Numbered from the stretch's first letter, positions 6,906 through 14,599 are shown. The stretch is DNA of 14,702 nucleotides from Desulfovibrio sp. (GCF_019424165.1 NZ_JAHZAA010000025.1:12339-27040); one strand, 5' to 3'. Numbers and translations are program-made. The notes: generated by a model from the letters alone, not told the origin.

Positions 6906-7172
6906 ATGAGACCTTTGAACTATGCCATCCTTAAATATATGACGACCGTGACTGAAGCCTGCACCGAAGATGTTATGAGCGCCCTTAAGGGAACGTATGC
7001 TTCGTTTCGCGCCTTTAACAAAAAAGACGTTCTGACTGCACTCATGACTGCGGTTGCCAACGGCCTGCTGGTAGAATCGCGTTTTGAACTTGATGATCAG
7101 GGCGAAGTGCGCATGTACTTCAGCGCTGATGCGGACGGTGCGGCTACCATAAACCGCTATATTCCGGACTAA
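6906..7172 (+). CDS. Small conserved-looking protein with winged-helix-like pattern
   Basis: I do not recognise a named family for this 88-aa product. The predicted order is helix (about 3-16), helix (18-30), helix (38-57, KKDVLTALMTAVANGLLVE) and then two strands (RFELDD and EVRMYFSAD). That is the layout of a winged helix, with the third helix as the recognition-type helix and the strands as the wing. It has no signal peptide or membrane segment. The ribosome site AGAGG (6892-6896) lies at the end of the transporter gene, and only six bases separate the stop from the ATG, so it is tightly coupled to the transporter. It could be a dedicated regulator or an accessory subunit; either is a guess. 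Confidence 0.75.
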   Translation: MRPLNYAILKYMTTVTEACTEDVMSALKGTYASFRAFNKKDVLTALMTAVANGLLVESRFELDDQGEVRMYFSADADGAATINRYIPD

Positions 7173-7219
7173 CGTCTCTGGCGTTGGCGCCGGATGCCCG
7201 GCCCCTGTGTCTGACACGG

Positions 7220-7256
7220 GCGGTTCTGTCGACATTGATATTGACGGCGGAACCGC
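7220..7256 (+). terminator. Possible terminator hairpin after the transporter pair
   Basis: The arms GCGGTTC (7220-7226) and GAACCGC (7250-7256) are perfect, with an inner GTC/GAC pairing (7228-7230 and 7243-7245). It begins 47 nt after the stop of the 88-aa gene. Only a weak T-containing tail follows, so termination is uncertain. Confidence 0.35.
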
Positions 7257-7450
7257 TTGTGGATAGCGAGAAGACTTGGATTCGTAGCTCCCGTTGAAAG
7301 GTCCATGTTCATCTCCGGGCAAAGAGATGCCGGTTCGACGGGTTTACAAAAAGTGATGAATAATCATCGGTTATTGACGTAAGCTGTTTGCCTGACGGTT
7401 CTTTGAAAAATGTAAGCGTTGACTGAAGAACCGGGTAAACTGCACAGGCG

Positions 7451-7485
7451 CTTGCACGGGGAGGCGAGAGGCCTCCCCGTGCAAG
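7451..7485. repeat. 15-bp perfect hairpin in the merR leader
   Basis: The arms CTTGCACGGGGAGGC (7451-7465) and GCCTCCCCGTGCAAG (7471-7485) are perfect complements around the 5-nt loop GAGAG. No T-run follows on either strand. It lies 130 nt upstream of the MerR start codon. If transcribed it would be a very stable leader hairpin; as DNA it is a perfect dyad that could be an operator. Confidence 0.75.
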
Positions 7486-7614
7486 GCGGCCGCCGCACAG
7501 TGGGCCTGTGTTGCAGCTTTTAGGACGATATGCCTGTGATCCCAATGGTCGCGGGCTGTCATCCCGCCGGGCATCGCCCCTATTGCCCCTCTGTACAGGA
7601 TTTCGGGTACTGTC

Positions 7615-8481
7615 ATGACAAAACGAAGATATTCCATCAGCCAGATGAGCGAGATTTCCAATATCTCGAAAAAAGCCCTGCGCTTTTACGACGATCTTGG
7701 CCTGATCGAATCCAAGCGGCACGGAGCCAACAATTACCGCTATTATACACAGGAAGACCTGCTGGCAGTGCCGCCGCTGAAATACTACAAGCAGATGGGG
7801 TTTCATCTTGGTGAAATCCGCGAAGCCTTCGAACTGGGCAGTAATACCTCGCTTACGGCCTTGCGCAAAATTTTTATGAAAAAAATCGAAGGGCTTCGGG
7901 AAGAAGAGAGGACATTGCACCTTCGGCTCACCTCGGTGCGCGACTGGCTTGAGTTGCTGCACGAGGCTGAAATGGTACTTGAAAATGGTCTGCACAGTGT
8001 GTCGGTAAAGTACGTGCAGCCGGATGCCCTGCTCTTTCATGATCAGACATTTTCATCCGACATCAAATCTGCCATCATAAATCTGGAATTCACCAACTAT
8101 GTGGAGTCGGTGCGCAATAGCATCACCGGGCCTGTCATGATCCGCTTTTCTTCCATTGAAGACCGCATTAACGATGAACCCCAGAAGGTGCAGATTCTGC
8201 AAAAGACCATTCTTCCCAGCCAGCCGGAAGAAACGCAGCCGTACGGGGGCTTTCTCGCGGCCTGCTGCTATCATATCGGGGAGCACGGGGCTATCCGTGA
8301 TACCTACAGAAAAATCCAGCGCTGGTGCGCATCCAACAACTATATTTGCGATCAGGGTTCGTATGAGCGCTACGTGACCGACTTCTGGACCACCAACCAC
8401 GAAGAGCTTTTTGTTACCGAGGTGCTTGTGAAAGTCAGCCGCCCCGGAAACGTGCGCAGCCTTATGGCAGAGGCAGACTGA
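7615..8481 (+). CDS. MerR-family activator with GyrI/BmrR-like ligand-binding domain
   Basis: The 288-aa product has an N-terminal MerR winged helix: YSISQMSEISNISKKALRFY, then DDLGLIES and NYRYYTQEDL (about residues 6-50). A charged helix for antiparallel dimerisation follows (about 85-122). The C-terminal domain (about 125-280) resembles the GyrI-like effector domain of BmrR-type regulators, ending in a conserved-looking EELFVTEVLVKVSR. Regulators of this build bind hydrophobic or cationic ligands and activate promoters with 19-20 bp spacers. Two such promoters lie about 2 kb upstream in this window, on the cut operon and the transporter, and choline is itself a cationic ligand. The ATG gives the usual short N-terminus; the nearest ribosome site, AGGA, is rather distant. 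The family call is firm, and choline as effector is inference. Confidence 0.9.
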   Translation: MTKRRYSISQMSEISNISKKALRFYDDLGLIESKRHGANNYRYYTQEDLLAVPPLKYYKQMGFHLGEIREAFELGSNTSLTALRKIFMKKIEGLREEERTLHLRLTSVRDWLELLHEAEMVLENGLHSVSVKYVQPDALLFHDQTFSSDIKSAIINLEFTNYVESVRNSITGPVMIRFSSIEDRINDEPQKVQILQKTILPSQPEETQPYGGFLAACCYHIGEHGAIRDTYRKIQRWCASNNYICDQGSYERYVTDFWTTNHEELFVTEVLVKVSRPGNVRSLMAEAD

Positions 8482-8557
8482 ACAGTTGGCGCAGCAGTGC
8501 CATCTGTTTCACAACGGCCTGAATTCTGAAGCGTCCGCCGCAGAGCCGGAGGTTCTC

Positions 8558-9493
8558 ATGCAGGGATTGACCCTGGCCCGTGAATTTTACCACGCTTGTC
8601 GTCCTGTTTTGTGGGAAGAAATTTCTGATATCATGGCTCGTGCCGCAATCGGGCTGGTAGGGGAAGGTTCTGAGTGCTTTGGCTGCGATGACGCCGCCTC
8701 CCGTGATCATGACTTCGGCCCGGCCTTTTGCCTGTGGCTGCCGCGTGCCGAGTTGCAGCGCCATGCGCCACGTATAGAGGCGGCTCTGGGGCGCCTCCCC
8801 GCTCATTTTGGCGGCTTTGCCAGCAGGCTTGCGCCTGCGAAACGCCTCGGCCGGGTGGGGCCGTTGGCTGTTGAGGATTTTTACGCCTTTTTCACCGGTC
8901 TGCCGGAGCTTCCGGCCACCTGGCAGGAGTGGCTGGCTATCCCCGAATACCAGTTGGCTGCCTGCACCAATGGCGAGGTTTTTGAAGACGGAGCAGGGGA
9001 ATTCACACGGCGGCGCAAGGCATTGCTGGCCGGTTATCCCGATGATGTACGGCTGAAAAAGATGGCGGCGCGATGCATGGTCATGGCGCAGGCGGGCCAG
9101 TACAATCTGCCCAGATGTCTGCAGCGGGGCGATGGCCCGGCGGCCATGTTCTGCGTGGCCCGCTTTGCCGAGGCCGCGCTGTCGCTGGTGTATCTGTGCA
9201 ATGCCCGTTACATGCCTTTTTATAAATGGGCCGCGCGTCTTGCGACCTCACTGCCCATACTGGGAGTCGAGGTGACGCAGACCGTGAACCGTCTTGCGGC
9301 CATGCCTTTGCGCGGGGCGGAAGATATGGAAGCCGCACGCGTGGCGGAAGATTTTTGTGCTGCCGTTGCGCGGCATCTGCGGCAGACGGGCTTGAGCGAA
9401 GATGCAGGCAACTGGCTTTGGACGCATGGCCCGCAGATCATGCGCCATGTGCGGGAGCCCCAGTTGCTTCATATGGACATGCTGCAAGGCTGA
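8558..9493 (+). CDS. DUF4037 protein with nucleotidyltransferase-like motif
   Basis: The 311-aa product begins MQGLTLAREF and carries the DUF4037 signature GLVGEGSECFG...DDAASRDHDFGP (residues 32-54). Within it G37-S38, eleven residues, then D50-H51-D52 fits the Pol-beta nucleotidyltransferase pattern hG[GS]x(9-13)Dh[DE]. The rest, from about 165, is largely helical, as in the helical partner domain of small nucleotidyltransferases. The biochemical role of the family is unknown to me, and nucleotide transfer is inferred from the motif only. I chose the ATG at 8558 because GGAGG (8548-8552) lies five bases upstream and it gives the N-terminus usual for the family. A TTG at 8486 in the same frame would add 24 residues. 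It follows merR by 76 nt and precedes the DUF4125 gene by 10 nt. Confidence 0.85.
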   Translation: MQGLTLAREFYHACRPVLWEEISDIMARAAIGLVGEGSECFGCDDAASRDHDFGPAFCLWLPRAELQRHAPRIEAALGRLPAHFGGFASRLAPAKRLGRVGPLAVEDFYAFFTGLPELPATWQEWLAIPEYQLAACTNGEVFEDGAGEFTRRRKALLAGYPDDVRLKKMAARCMVMAQAGQYNLPRCLQRGDGPAAMFCVARFAEAALSLVYLCNARYMPFYKWAARLATSLPILGVEVTQTVNRLAAMPLRGAEDMEAARVAEDFCAAVARHLRQTGLSEDAGNWLWTHGPQIMRHVREPQLLHMDMLQG

Positions 9494-9503
9494 AGGAGAG
9501 AGT

Positions 9504-10916
9504 ATGGCAGGGCAGGAACAGTGGAACAGGGATTTGCAGGCTGCCTTGGAGCCTCTGGCTCAAGGTTGCCCGGAAGACAGCCTTGCGCGGCTACGCACGC
9601 TGTTGCGCACATGCGACAATACTCCTCTGTGCCGCGCCACGACCCTTGAGGCTACGGCCCGCGTGCTGCTGGCGATGGGGCGTGGAGCCGAGGCCGTGTC
9701 TGCTATGGAAGAAGCCTTCGTCCTCTTGCGCGATGCGTACGGTTTATCTTCTCCCTTAACTTTGAATCTGATGCAGAATCTTGCCCATCTCTGGCTGGAA
9801 ACGGGAAACTACAGCAAGAGCGAAGCGCTGGGGCTGGAGGCCGTTGCCGCTTGCGAGTCGGCCTTTGGTGCGTATTCTCCCCGTCTGGCCAGCGCGTTGC
9901 TGCACCTTTCTGCAGTGTATTACCGCCGAAAAGAGTGGGACCGGGCGGAACAGTGCCTGCAACGTGCCAGAGGCATATGGGAAGACCATGCCCGCACGTC
10001 CGGGACGCTGCCGGACCAGCAACTGGGAACCTGCCTGAACAATCTGGGCCGCCTGTATGAAGAGCGCGGCCTGCTTGCTGCGGGCATAGACTGGCATCGG
10101 CAGGCCGTTGCCCTGCGCCGGAAGGTTTGCGGCGAGCACGAGGACACTGCCTTTTCACTAGGCAATCTGGGCGTGGCCCTGGCTTCGGACGGGCAGTGGG
10201 CCGAGGCCGCCCGTACCCTTGAAGAAGCCGTAGCTTGCTATGAAAAACTGGGTAAAGGCAGCAGCGCCGAAGCGGAAAGTTACAGAAAAAATCTTGAACT
10301 GTGCCGGCGGGCCTTGTCTGAGCAGGGGGCGCAGCCAGTTGCAGCGTCGCAGCCCGTTATGCAGGATGCGCGCGAAGCGCTGGTGGCGGAAATTATCGAG
10401 CGTGAGCTTGTCATGTTTCTGGCAACACCCAATGAAGGCGGAACTGCCCTCTGCCAGCAGCGGCCGGACAGTTTCAGGGTCATGAGGCGCATGGCCCATG
10501 AGCCTCTGAGCACCGACACGCTTGCCTCGTATCTTGATGATCTGCGCAATGCCGAACTGGCGGGGCGCAACTTCATGATTGAAAAATACGCACGCATGGA
10601 TGACCGTCTGCCTCCTTTAAGTGCAAGCCCCTTGCTGGATGAAATTGCGGATGCAGAAGAAGTTTTCATGCGTGATGCTTCTGCAAAATACCCCAATGTG
10701 ATTGTGCCTGATAGCCGGGGGGCTTTTAAAAAATACCTTCGCTGCGAACTTGAAACCCTTTCGCCCGGCACGCTCGTCCTGTATGCCCGGGATCTGCGAC
10801 ATGCCCGGCACGATGGACGTAACACAGCCATGGAGCGGTACACATGCCTGGCCCGCCTTATGGGCAAATCCAGCCTTGAAGAGCTTGAGGCGTCGGTTCG
10901 GGCCGCCGCTGTTTAA
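9504..10916 (+). CDS. TPR protein with C-terminal duplicated DUF4125 domain
   Basis: The 470-aa product is soluble. Residues about 45-265 form tetratricopeptide repeats of the long, roughly 42-residue, kinesin-light-chain type (for example LGTCLNNLGRLYEERG at 174-189 and FSLGNLGVALASDGQWAEA at 217-235). A short linker rich in Ala and Gln (271-288) leads to a DUF4125 region (about 290-465). That region is an internal duplication: residues 294-365 and 378-449 share a motif ending LDDLRNAELAGRN..IEKY and ARDLRHARHDGRN..MERY. AAGGAGAG lies directly before the ATG at 9504, just after the DUF4037 stop; longer in-frame starts inside DUF4037 lack such a site. The 10-nt spacing implies a functional pair. 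TPRs suggest a protein-protein scaffold; the function is otherwise unknown. Confidence 0.85.
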   Translation: MAGQEQWNRDLQAALEPLAQGCPEDSLARLRTLLRTCDNTPLCRATTLEATARVLLAMGRGAEAVSAMEEAFVLLRDAYGLSSPLTLNLMQNLAHLWLETGNYSKSEALGLEAVAACESAFGAYSPRLASALLHLSAVYYRRKEWDRAEQCLQRARGIWEDHARTSGTLPDQQLGTCLNNLGRLYEERGLLAAGIDWHRQAVALRRKVCGEHEDTAFSLGNLGVALASDGQWAEAARTLEEAVACYEKLGKGSSAEAESYRKNLELCRRALSEQGAQPVAASQPVMQDAREALVAEIIERELVMFLATPNEGGTALCQQRPDSFRVMRRMAHEPLSTDTLASYLDDLRNAELAGRNFMIEKYARMDDRLPPLSASPLLDEIADAEEVFMRDASAKYPNVIVPDSRGAFKKYLRCELETLSPGTLVLYARDLRHARHDGRNTAMERYTCLARLMGKSSLEELEASVRAAAV

Positions 10917-11061
10917 AGCTTTTCAGCATTTAATGTTATGTTTTTCAGTATATCGCAGGGAGTTTCCGGGCGCGCCCTGCTGGAAAAAGCAATGCCGTCA
11001 CCGCAGCGGGCTTGCCAATGTCCTGAAGTGCTGTCGACTGCCGGGTAAAGCCTTGCCGCTA

Positions 11062-11099
11062 GCCCTGTGAACCGGACAGGGCACGCTTCTGCTTTTTTT
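11062..11099 (+). terminator. Terminator-like hairpin after TPR-DUF4125
   Basis: The arms GCCCTGT (11062-11068) and ACAGGGC (11076-11082) flank a 7-nt loop. A run of seven T (11093-11099) follows after a 10-nt gap, which is longer than in an ideal intrinsic terminator. It separates the merR-side genes from the permease. Confidence 0.45.
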
Positions 11100-11164
11100 G
11101 CCACGAAAGTATCCCCCGATAGTCCCTTGCTATGGCTCAGGCACCACGCCGGCTGCGGTACGTA

Positions 11165-11193
11165 TTGACCTTGCCGCTGTTCGCCGTCATTAT
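11165..11193 (+). promoter_or_regulatory. Probable sigma70 promoter for the permease gene
   Basis: TTGACC (11165-11170) and CATTAT (11188-11193) are separated by 17 bp, the ordinary sigma70 distance, and no dyad lies in the spacer. It would leave a leader of nearly 200 nt before the permease start, so a closer promoter cannot be excluded. Confidence 0.4.
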
Positions 11194-11388
11194 CAGACGC
11201 TGCTGGAATGTCTTTTTTAGACAGAAACTCCAAATAGCGTCTTTTTTATCTCTGAACGGGGTTCATCTGGCCGCTTCCAAGATGAAGGCGGTTGTCTGTC
11301 CGCATTTTCATGTAATTTGATTTTCTGCCTAATTTGATCCGGTGTTGATTCATCGGGCCGCACTATTTTTTTGTGGAGACGTTTTTTT

Positions 11389-13218
11389 ATGCTCACCTAC
11401 GATATGACTGTCACCCTTATAGTTCTTGGTGTGGCTGTTATTTTTCTCATAACGAACGCGCTGCGCAATGATGTGGTTGCCGTTCTTATTATACTGGCTC
11501 TGACACTCAGCGGCGTATTGCCCGTGCAGGAAGCCATATCCGGATTTGCCAGCACCACGGTGCTTATTATCAGCTGTATGTTTATAGTGGGCAAGGCCAT
11601 TATCCATACGGGTATTGCCCAGCGGGTAGGCGAGGTGATCATTCGACGCGGGGGCAGAAGTGAACGCAGGCTACTGCTCATGATTATGGGGGCAGCAGCC
11701 TCTGTGGGAGCGTTCATGAGCTCCACCGCCACGGCCGCCATATTCATCCCCATTACGCTTTCAGTGGCGGAAAAAACCCGCATCAACCCCAGGCGGTTGC
11801 TCATGCCGCTGGCTCTTGCCGCGCTTATCAGCGGCATGATGACCCTGGTGGCCACTACGCCCAACATTATTGTCAACGGCATCTTGCGCGAACGGGGCCT
11901 TGAAACGTTGGGGTTTTTCAGCTTTACGCCCTTTGGCATACTCATACTGTTGCTGGCGATGGCCTTTATGCTGCTTTGCGGGCAAGACATGCTGGCCCCC
12001 AAGGACTCGCGGATAGAACGCAAAAAAAGCCTTTCCATCGACGATCTGCTGCGCCATCATAAAATCGACAAGCAGCAGTTTTTGTTGCGTATTCCTGAAG
12101 GTTCAGATCTTGTGGACCGTACAGTGGCGCGCATGCAACTCAGCGCCCGGTATGGAGTTACCTTGCTGGCTGTGGAAAGTGACGGCAATGGCAGAAGGCG
12201 TACCATTACACCGGCAAAGCCCGAAAAAGTGCTTCAGGCCGGAGACCTTCTCATGGTTATAGGCTCGTCCAACCAGTTGCACACCTTTATAGAAACGTTT
12301 TCTCTGGAACAGGTTTCTGCTACTGCCTCCAAGCGGAGAAATTTTTTCCAGGTGGTGGGTCTTGCGGAAGTAATGCTCAATCCGGAGTCAACGCTCATCG
12401 GAAAATCGCTGAAAGAAACTCTTTTTCAAAGCACCTTTCAGAGCATGGTGCTCGGCATACGCCGCAAAGGGGAAACGCTGACGGAAGATGTGGCCGATAT
12501 TCCTCTCAAGTTCGGCGACGTCCTGCTGGTCTGTGGCGCGTGGGAAGATATCCTGCGGCTTGAGCGTAATAAAAGCCAGTACCTTCTGCTGACATTGCCT
12601 CAGGACTATAAAGAAGTGATCCCCGCGAAGCAGAAGGGAAAAGTTACAATGATCATTATGGCTGTTATGGTGGTGCTTATGGCTTTCAGCCTGCTGCCGC
12701 CGGTAACTGCCATTCTGGCCGCCACTGCCGCTCTGGTGCTCATGCGCTGTGTGCCGCTGAACTCCATTTATGAGGTGATAGACTGGCAGACCGTTGTCAT
12801 GATCGCCGGAATCTTGCCGCTGGTTCTTGCACTGCAGAAGTCGGGGATTATTTCTCTGGTTTCCGACGGCTTCATACAGCTTTTATCCGGGGCGGGTCCT
12901 TTTGCTGTGCTGGCCGGGCTGTTTATGATTACGGCCCTGCTGGGTTTTTGCCTTTCCAGCACGGCGGTAGCCATGCTGATAGCCCCGATGGCGGTAGATG
13001 TGGGCCTGAAAATGGGTATCAGTCCCCAGGCCTGCGCCATGTCTGTAGCTATTGCCTGCTCTGCGGTATTTATTTCTCCCCTTGGTTCGGCAGTGCACAT
13101 GCTTGTCCGTGAGCCGGGCGGGTACAGCCTGAAGGATTATGCCAAGGTGGGCGCGCCCCTGCTGCTGCTGGCGCTGTTGGCGACAATGTTTTTTTGCTGG
13201 GTGTTTTATTTGCGTTAA
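11389..13218 (+). CDS. SLC13/DASS-type anion permease with two RCK_C (TrkA-C) domains
   Basis: The 609-aa product is an inner-membrane permease split by a cytoplasmic insert. The N-terminal membrane half (about 5-200) carries the hairpin motif MSSTATAAIFIPI (110-122); the C-terminal half (about 420-608) carries the matching LSSTAVAMLIAPM (522-534), the paired substrate/Na-site motifs of this superfamily. Between them lie two RCK_C-like domains, about 230-302 (ending KVLQAGDLLMVIGS) and 320-392 (ending LKFGDVLLVCG). Relatives with this layout transport sulfate, other inorganic oxyanions or dicarboxylates. Sulfate or a related anion would suit a sulfate reducer, but the substrate is not readable here. 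I chose the ATG at 11389, with GGAG ten bases upstream, over a TTG 18 nt earlier. No link to the cut genes is apparent. Confidence 0.85.
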   Translation: MLTYDMTVTLIVLGVAVIFLITNALRNDVVAVLIILALTLSGVLPVQEAISGFASTTVLIISCMFIVGKAIIHTGIAQRVGEVIIRRGGRSERRLLLMIMGAAASVGAFMSSTATAAIFIPITLSVAEKTRINPRRLLMPLALAALISGMMTLVATTPNIIVNGILRERGLETLGFFSFTPFGILILLLAMAFMLLCGQDMLAPKDSRIERKKSLSIDDLLRHHKIDKQQFLLRIPEGSDLVDRTVARMQLSARYGVTLLAVESDGNGRRRTITPAKPEKVLQAGDLLMVIGSSNQLHTFIETFSLEQVSATASKRRNFFQVVGLAEVMLNPESTLIGKSLKETLFQSTFQSMVLGIRRKGETLTEDVADIPLKFGDVLLVCGAWEDILRLERNKSQYLLLTLPQDYKEVIPAKQKGKVTMIIMAVMVVLMAFSLLPPVTAILAATAALVLMRCVPLNSIYEVIDWQTVVMIAGILPLVLALQKSGIISLVSDGFIQLLSGAGPFAVLAGLFMITALLGFCLSSTAVAMLIAPMAVDVGLKMGISPQACAMSVAIACSAVFISPLGSAVHMLVREPGGYSLKDYAKVGAPLLLLALLATMFFCWVFYLR

Positions 13219-13324
13219 ATTTTTGAAGTTTCTCAGCAGGTCTGATACCGGTCGGGCTTGCCGCCGCCTGCACAGACATTTACTATGCGGATAATGACAA
13301 CGTGCCGGTGGGTACGAGCGTCCT

Positions 13325-13365
13325 TTCCGGCAATGGTCGGGTAACAGGCAAACCCGGGGCCGGAA
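13325..13365. repeat. Imperfect hairpin between permease and DUF2333 genes
   Basis: The outer arms TTCCGGC (13325-13331) and GCCGGAA (13359-13365) enclose inner arms CGGGT (13338-13342) and ACCCG (13352-13356). It begins about 105 nt after the permease stop and lacks a U-tract. It could be a weak terminator for the permease message or a leader structure of the next gene. Confidence 0.4.
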
Positions 13366-13447
13366 CCGCCCTGTTTGTACTTTGAGGGAATAGGATATAT
13401 TCCTGTATGAAACCGTATCAAGATTGATTTTATACAAGGATCTAACA

Positions 13448-14368
13448 ATGAAACTGCCGACACTTCCTCCCATTTTGAAGCTGCAAGTTGTGCTGAAAAC
13501 CCTGGCCGTGCAAGTCTGTCTTTTTCTGGGCATTCTGGTGGCCGTGTGGGGGTTGCAGCGTGCGTACTCCTTTATTGACGCCACGACCTTTCCGGAGCCG
13601 ATGGCTCTGCCTGCCGCTGCGGACACGTTGCCGGAAAACGAAAAAGGTAAAATTCTGCTTGATGCCATCACCCATCAGATGCAGCGCGAGCTTAATTCTA
13701 CCTTTGGCTGGACCATCAACGATATCGTCTTCAACCGCTTTATCCTGGATAACCGGGCGTATCGCCAGTATGGGGTGTATCACGCCACCAGGTTCCTGCT
13801 GGATCTTTATTCCAGCCAGATCGCCAAGCTGGGAACCAGCGACAGGGAAAGTGAGTTTTTGTATAAGGCCCGCATTAACAGCTTTGCCATTGACCCGCGC
13901 AGTTTTATGTTTCCTTCTGCTGAAGGATCATACAAAAAGGGCTTTAAACTTCTTGGTGACTATAAAAAATCATTAGACAACGGCACTGGTGTGTATAACT
14001 GTCGCTCTGATGATCTGTACGCTTCTTTTGTGACGGTAACCGGAGAAAACCTGCTCGGATATGCTCTCGGTCTTTTGCAAAACGCGCAAAACATGTCTTT
14101 CTATACCCTTGATAACCGTATTTATGAAGTTCAGGGAATCGTTTTAGTCCTGCGTGACTTCATCAATACTCTTTATGTCCTCTATCCTGAGATCAAAGCC
14201 AAGAATAATGAAGAAAACATGGCTTCAGCCATGTCCTACCTGAACCGGATTTGTGAATATGACCCGCTGTATATCACGTCGTCTTTCAATTCCGGAGAAC
14301 TTGTCCTGTCCTACTTGCTGTTTGCCAAGGCCCGTCTGGAGGACATCCGAAACAGCATTCGTATGTAA
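13448..14368 (+). CDS. DUF2333-like single-pass membrane protein
   Basis: The 306-aa product has one N-terminal membrane segment (about 16-38, TLAVQVCLFLGILVAVWGLQ) and a large hydrophilic domain, probably periplasmic. The stretch FGWTINDIVFNRFILDNRAY followed by QYGVYHATRF resembles the conserved W-x2-ND...LDN...GV region I associate with the DUF2333 family of putative inner-membrane proteins. No enzymatic motif is visible and the function is unknown. AAGGA (13436-13440) lies seven bases before the ATG; an in-frame TTG at 13424 lacks this spacing. It stands alone between the permease and glpK, with a strong terminator behind it. Confidence 0.7.
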   Translation: MKLPTLPPILKLQVVLKTLAVQVCLFLGILVAVWGLQRAYSFIDATTFPEPMALPAAADTLPENEKGKILLDAITHQMQRELNSTFGWTINDIVFNRFILDNRAYRQYGVYHATRFLLDLYSSQIAKLGTSDRESEFLYKARINSFAIDPRSFMFPSAEGSYKKGFKLLGDYKKSLDNGTGVYNCRSDDLYASFVTVTGENLLGYALGLLQNAQNMSFYTLDNRIYEVQGIVLVLRDFINTLYVLYPEIKAKNNEENMASAMSYLNRICEYDPLYITSSFNSGELVLSYLLFAKARLEDIRNSIRM

Positions 14369-14413
14369 GGCAGAAGGGCGCTATCACGCTTAGTTAGAGA
14401 TGCAATGGTTCGC

Positions 14414-14439
14414 GCTACCGCGAGAGAAAGTCCGGTAGC
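14414..14439 (+). repeat. Hairpin preceding the DUF2333 terminator
   Basis: The arms GCTACCG (14414-14420) and CGGTAGC (14433-14439) are perfect and enclose a purine-rich 12-nt loop. It directly abuts the terminator hairpin, so the two would stack coaxially in RNA. Confidence 0.6.
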
Positions 14440-14440
14440 A

Positions 14441-14500
14441 CAGGCCGCACGGTTCCGGTTGCTCTTGCAGCACCGGCTAACCGGCGGCCTGTTTGTTATA
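14441..14500 (+). terminator. Long-stem intrinsic terminator upstream of glpK
   Basis: The stem is CAGGCCGC/GCGGCCTG (14441-14448 and 14484-14491), then CGGTT/AACCG and CCGGT/ACCGG, with small bulges: 18 pairs in all around a 12-nt loop. TTTGTTATA follows immediately. It ends the DUF2333 transcript, or attenuates read-through or a leader RNA into glpK. Confidence 0.75.
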
Positions 14501-14599
14501 CTGTCCATATGACCTGCTTCTGTTCAAACTGGTCAGAGATGTGTACCATGCACTCAAGAGTGAAACGGTAGAGGCTCACGGCACGAGCGGAGGAATACT

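Larger units (their letters stand above)
7173..7614. other. 442-nt gap before the MerR gene, rich in hairpins
   Basis: No gene is supported. It holds a GCGGTTC/GAACCGC hairpin just after the small gene (7220-7256) and a 15-bp perfect hairpin (7451-7485), which is followed by the palindrome GGCGGCCGCC (7485-7494). An AT-rich stretch around 7345-7380 with GATGA-ATAA-TCATC could hold the merR promoter, but I cannot place -35 and -10 boxes with confidence. Confidence 0.5.
10917..11388. other. 472-nt gap between TPR-DUF4125 and permease genes
   Basis: No gene is supported. The first 80 nt are a structured stretch with GCAGGG (10955-10960) pairing with CCCTGC (10975-10980) inside a longer imperfect pairing of GCTTTTCAGC and GCTGGAAAAAGC. 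A terminator-like hairpin (11062-11099) and a promoter-like site (11165-11193) are listed separately. Short direct repeats are GTCTTTTTTA (11210-11219 and 11239-11248) and TAATTTGAT (11313-11321 and 11330-11338). Confidence 0.5.

Noticed and set aside
5766..7322. 518-codon minus-strand frame opposite the transporter
   Set aside because: The product is rich in His, Gly and Lys without motifs, and the opposite strand encodes a clear membrane protein with ribosome sites.
8486..8557. TTG start at 8486 for the DUF4037 protein
   Set aside because: The ATG at 8558 has GGAGG five bases upstream and gives the usual family N-terminus.
11165..11195. Third MerR-type promoter (TTGACCTTGCC followed by a T-rich -10)
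   Set aside because: The spacer has no dyad and a better -10 box (CATTAT) sits at the ordinary 17-bp distance.
14421..14439. Resemblance of GAGAAAGTCCGG to the conserved start of RNase P RNA
   Set aside because: The match is short and imperfect and the remaining conserved RNase P RNA regions are absent; the bases are explained by the local hairpins.
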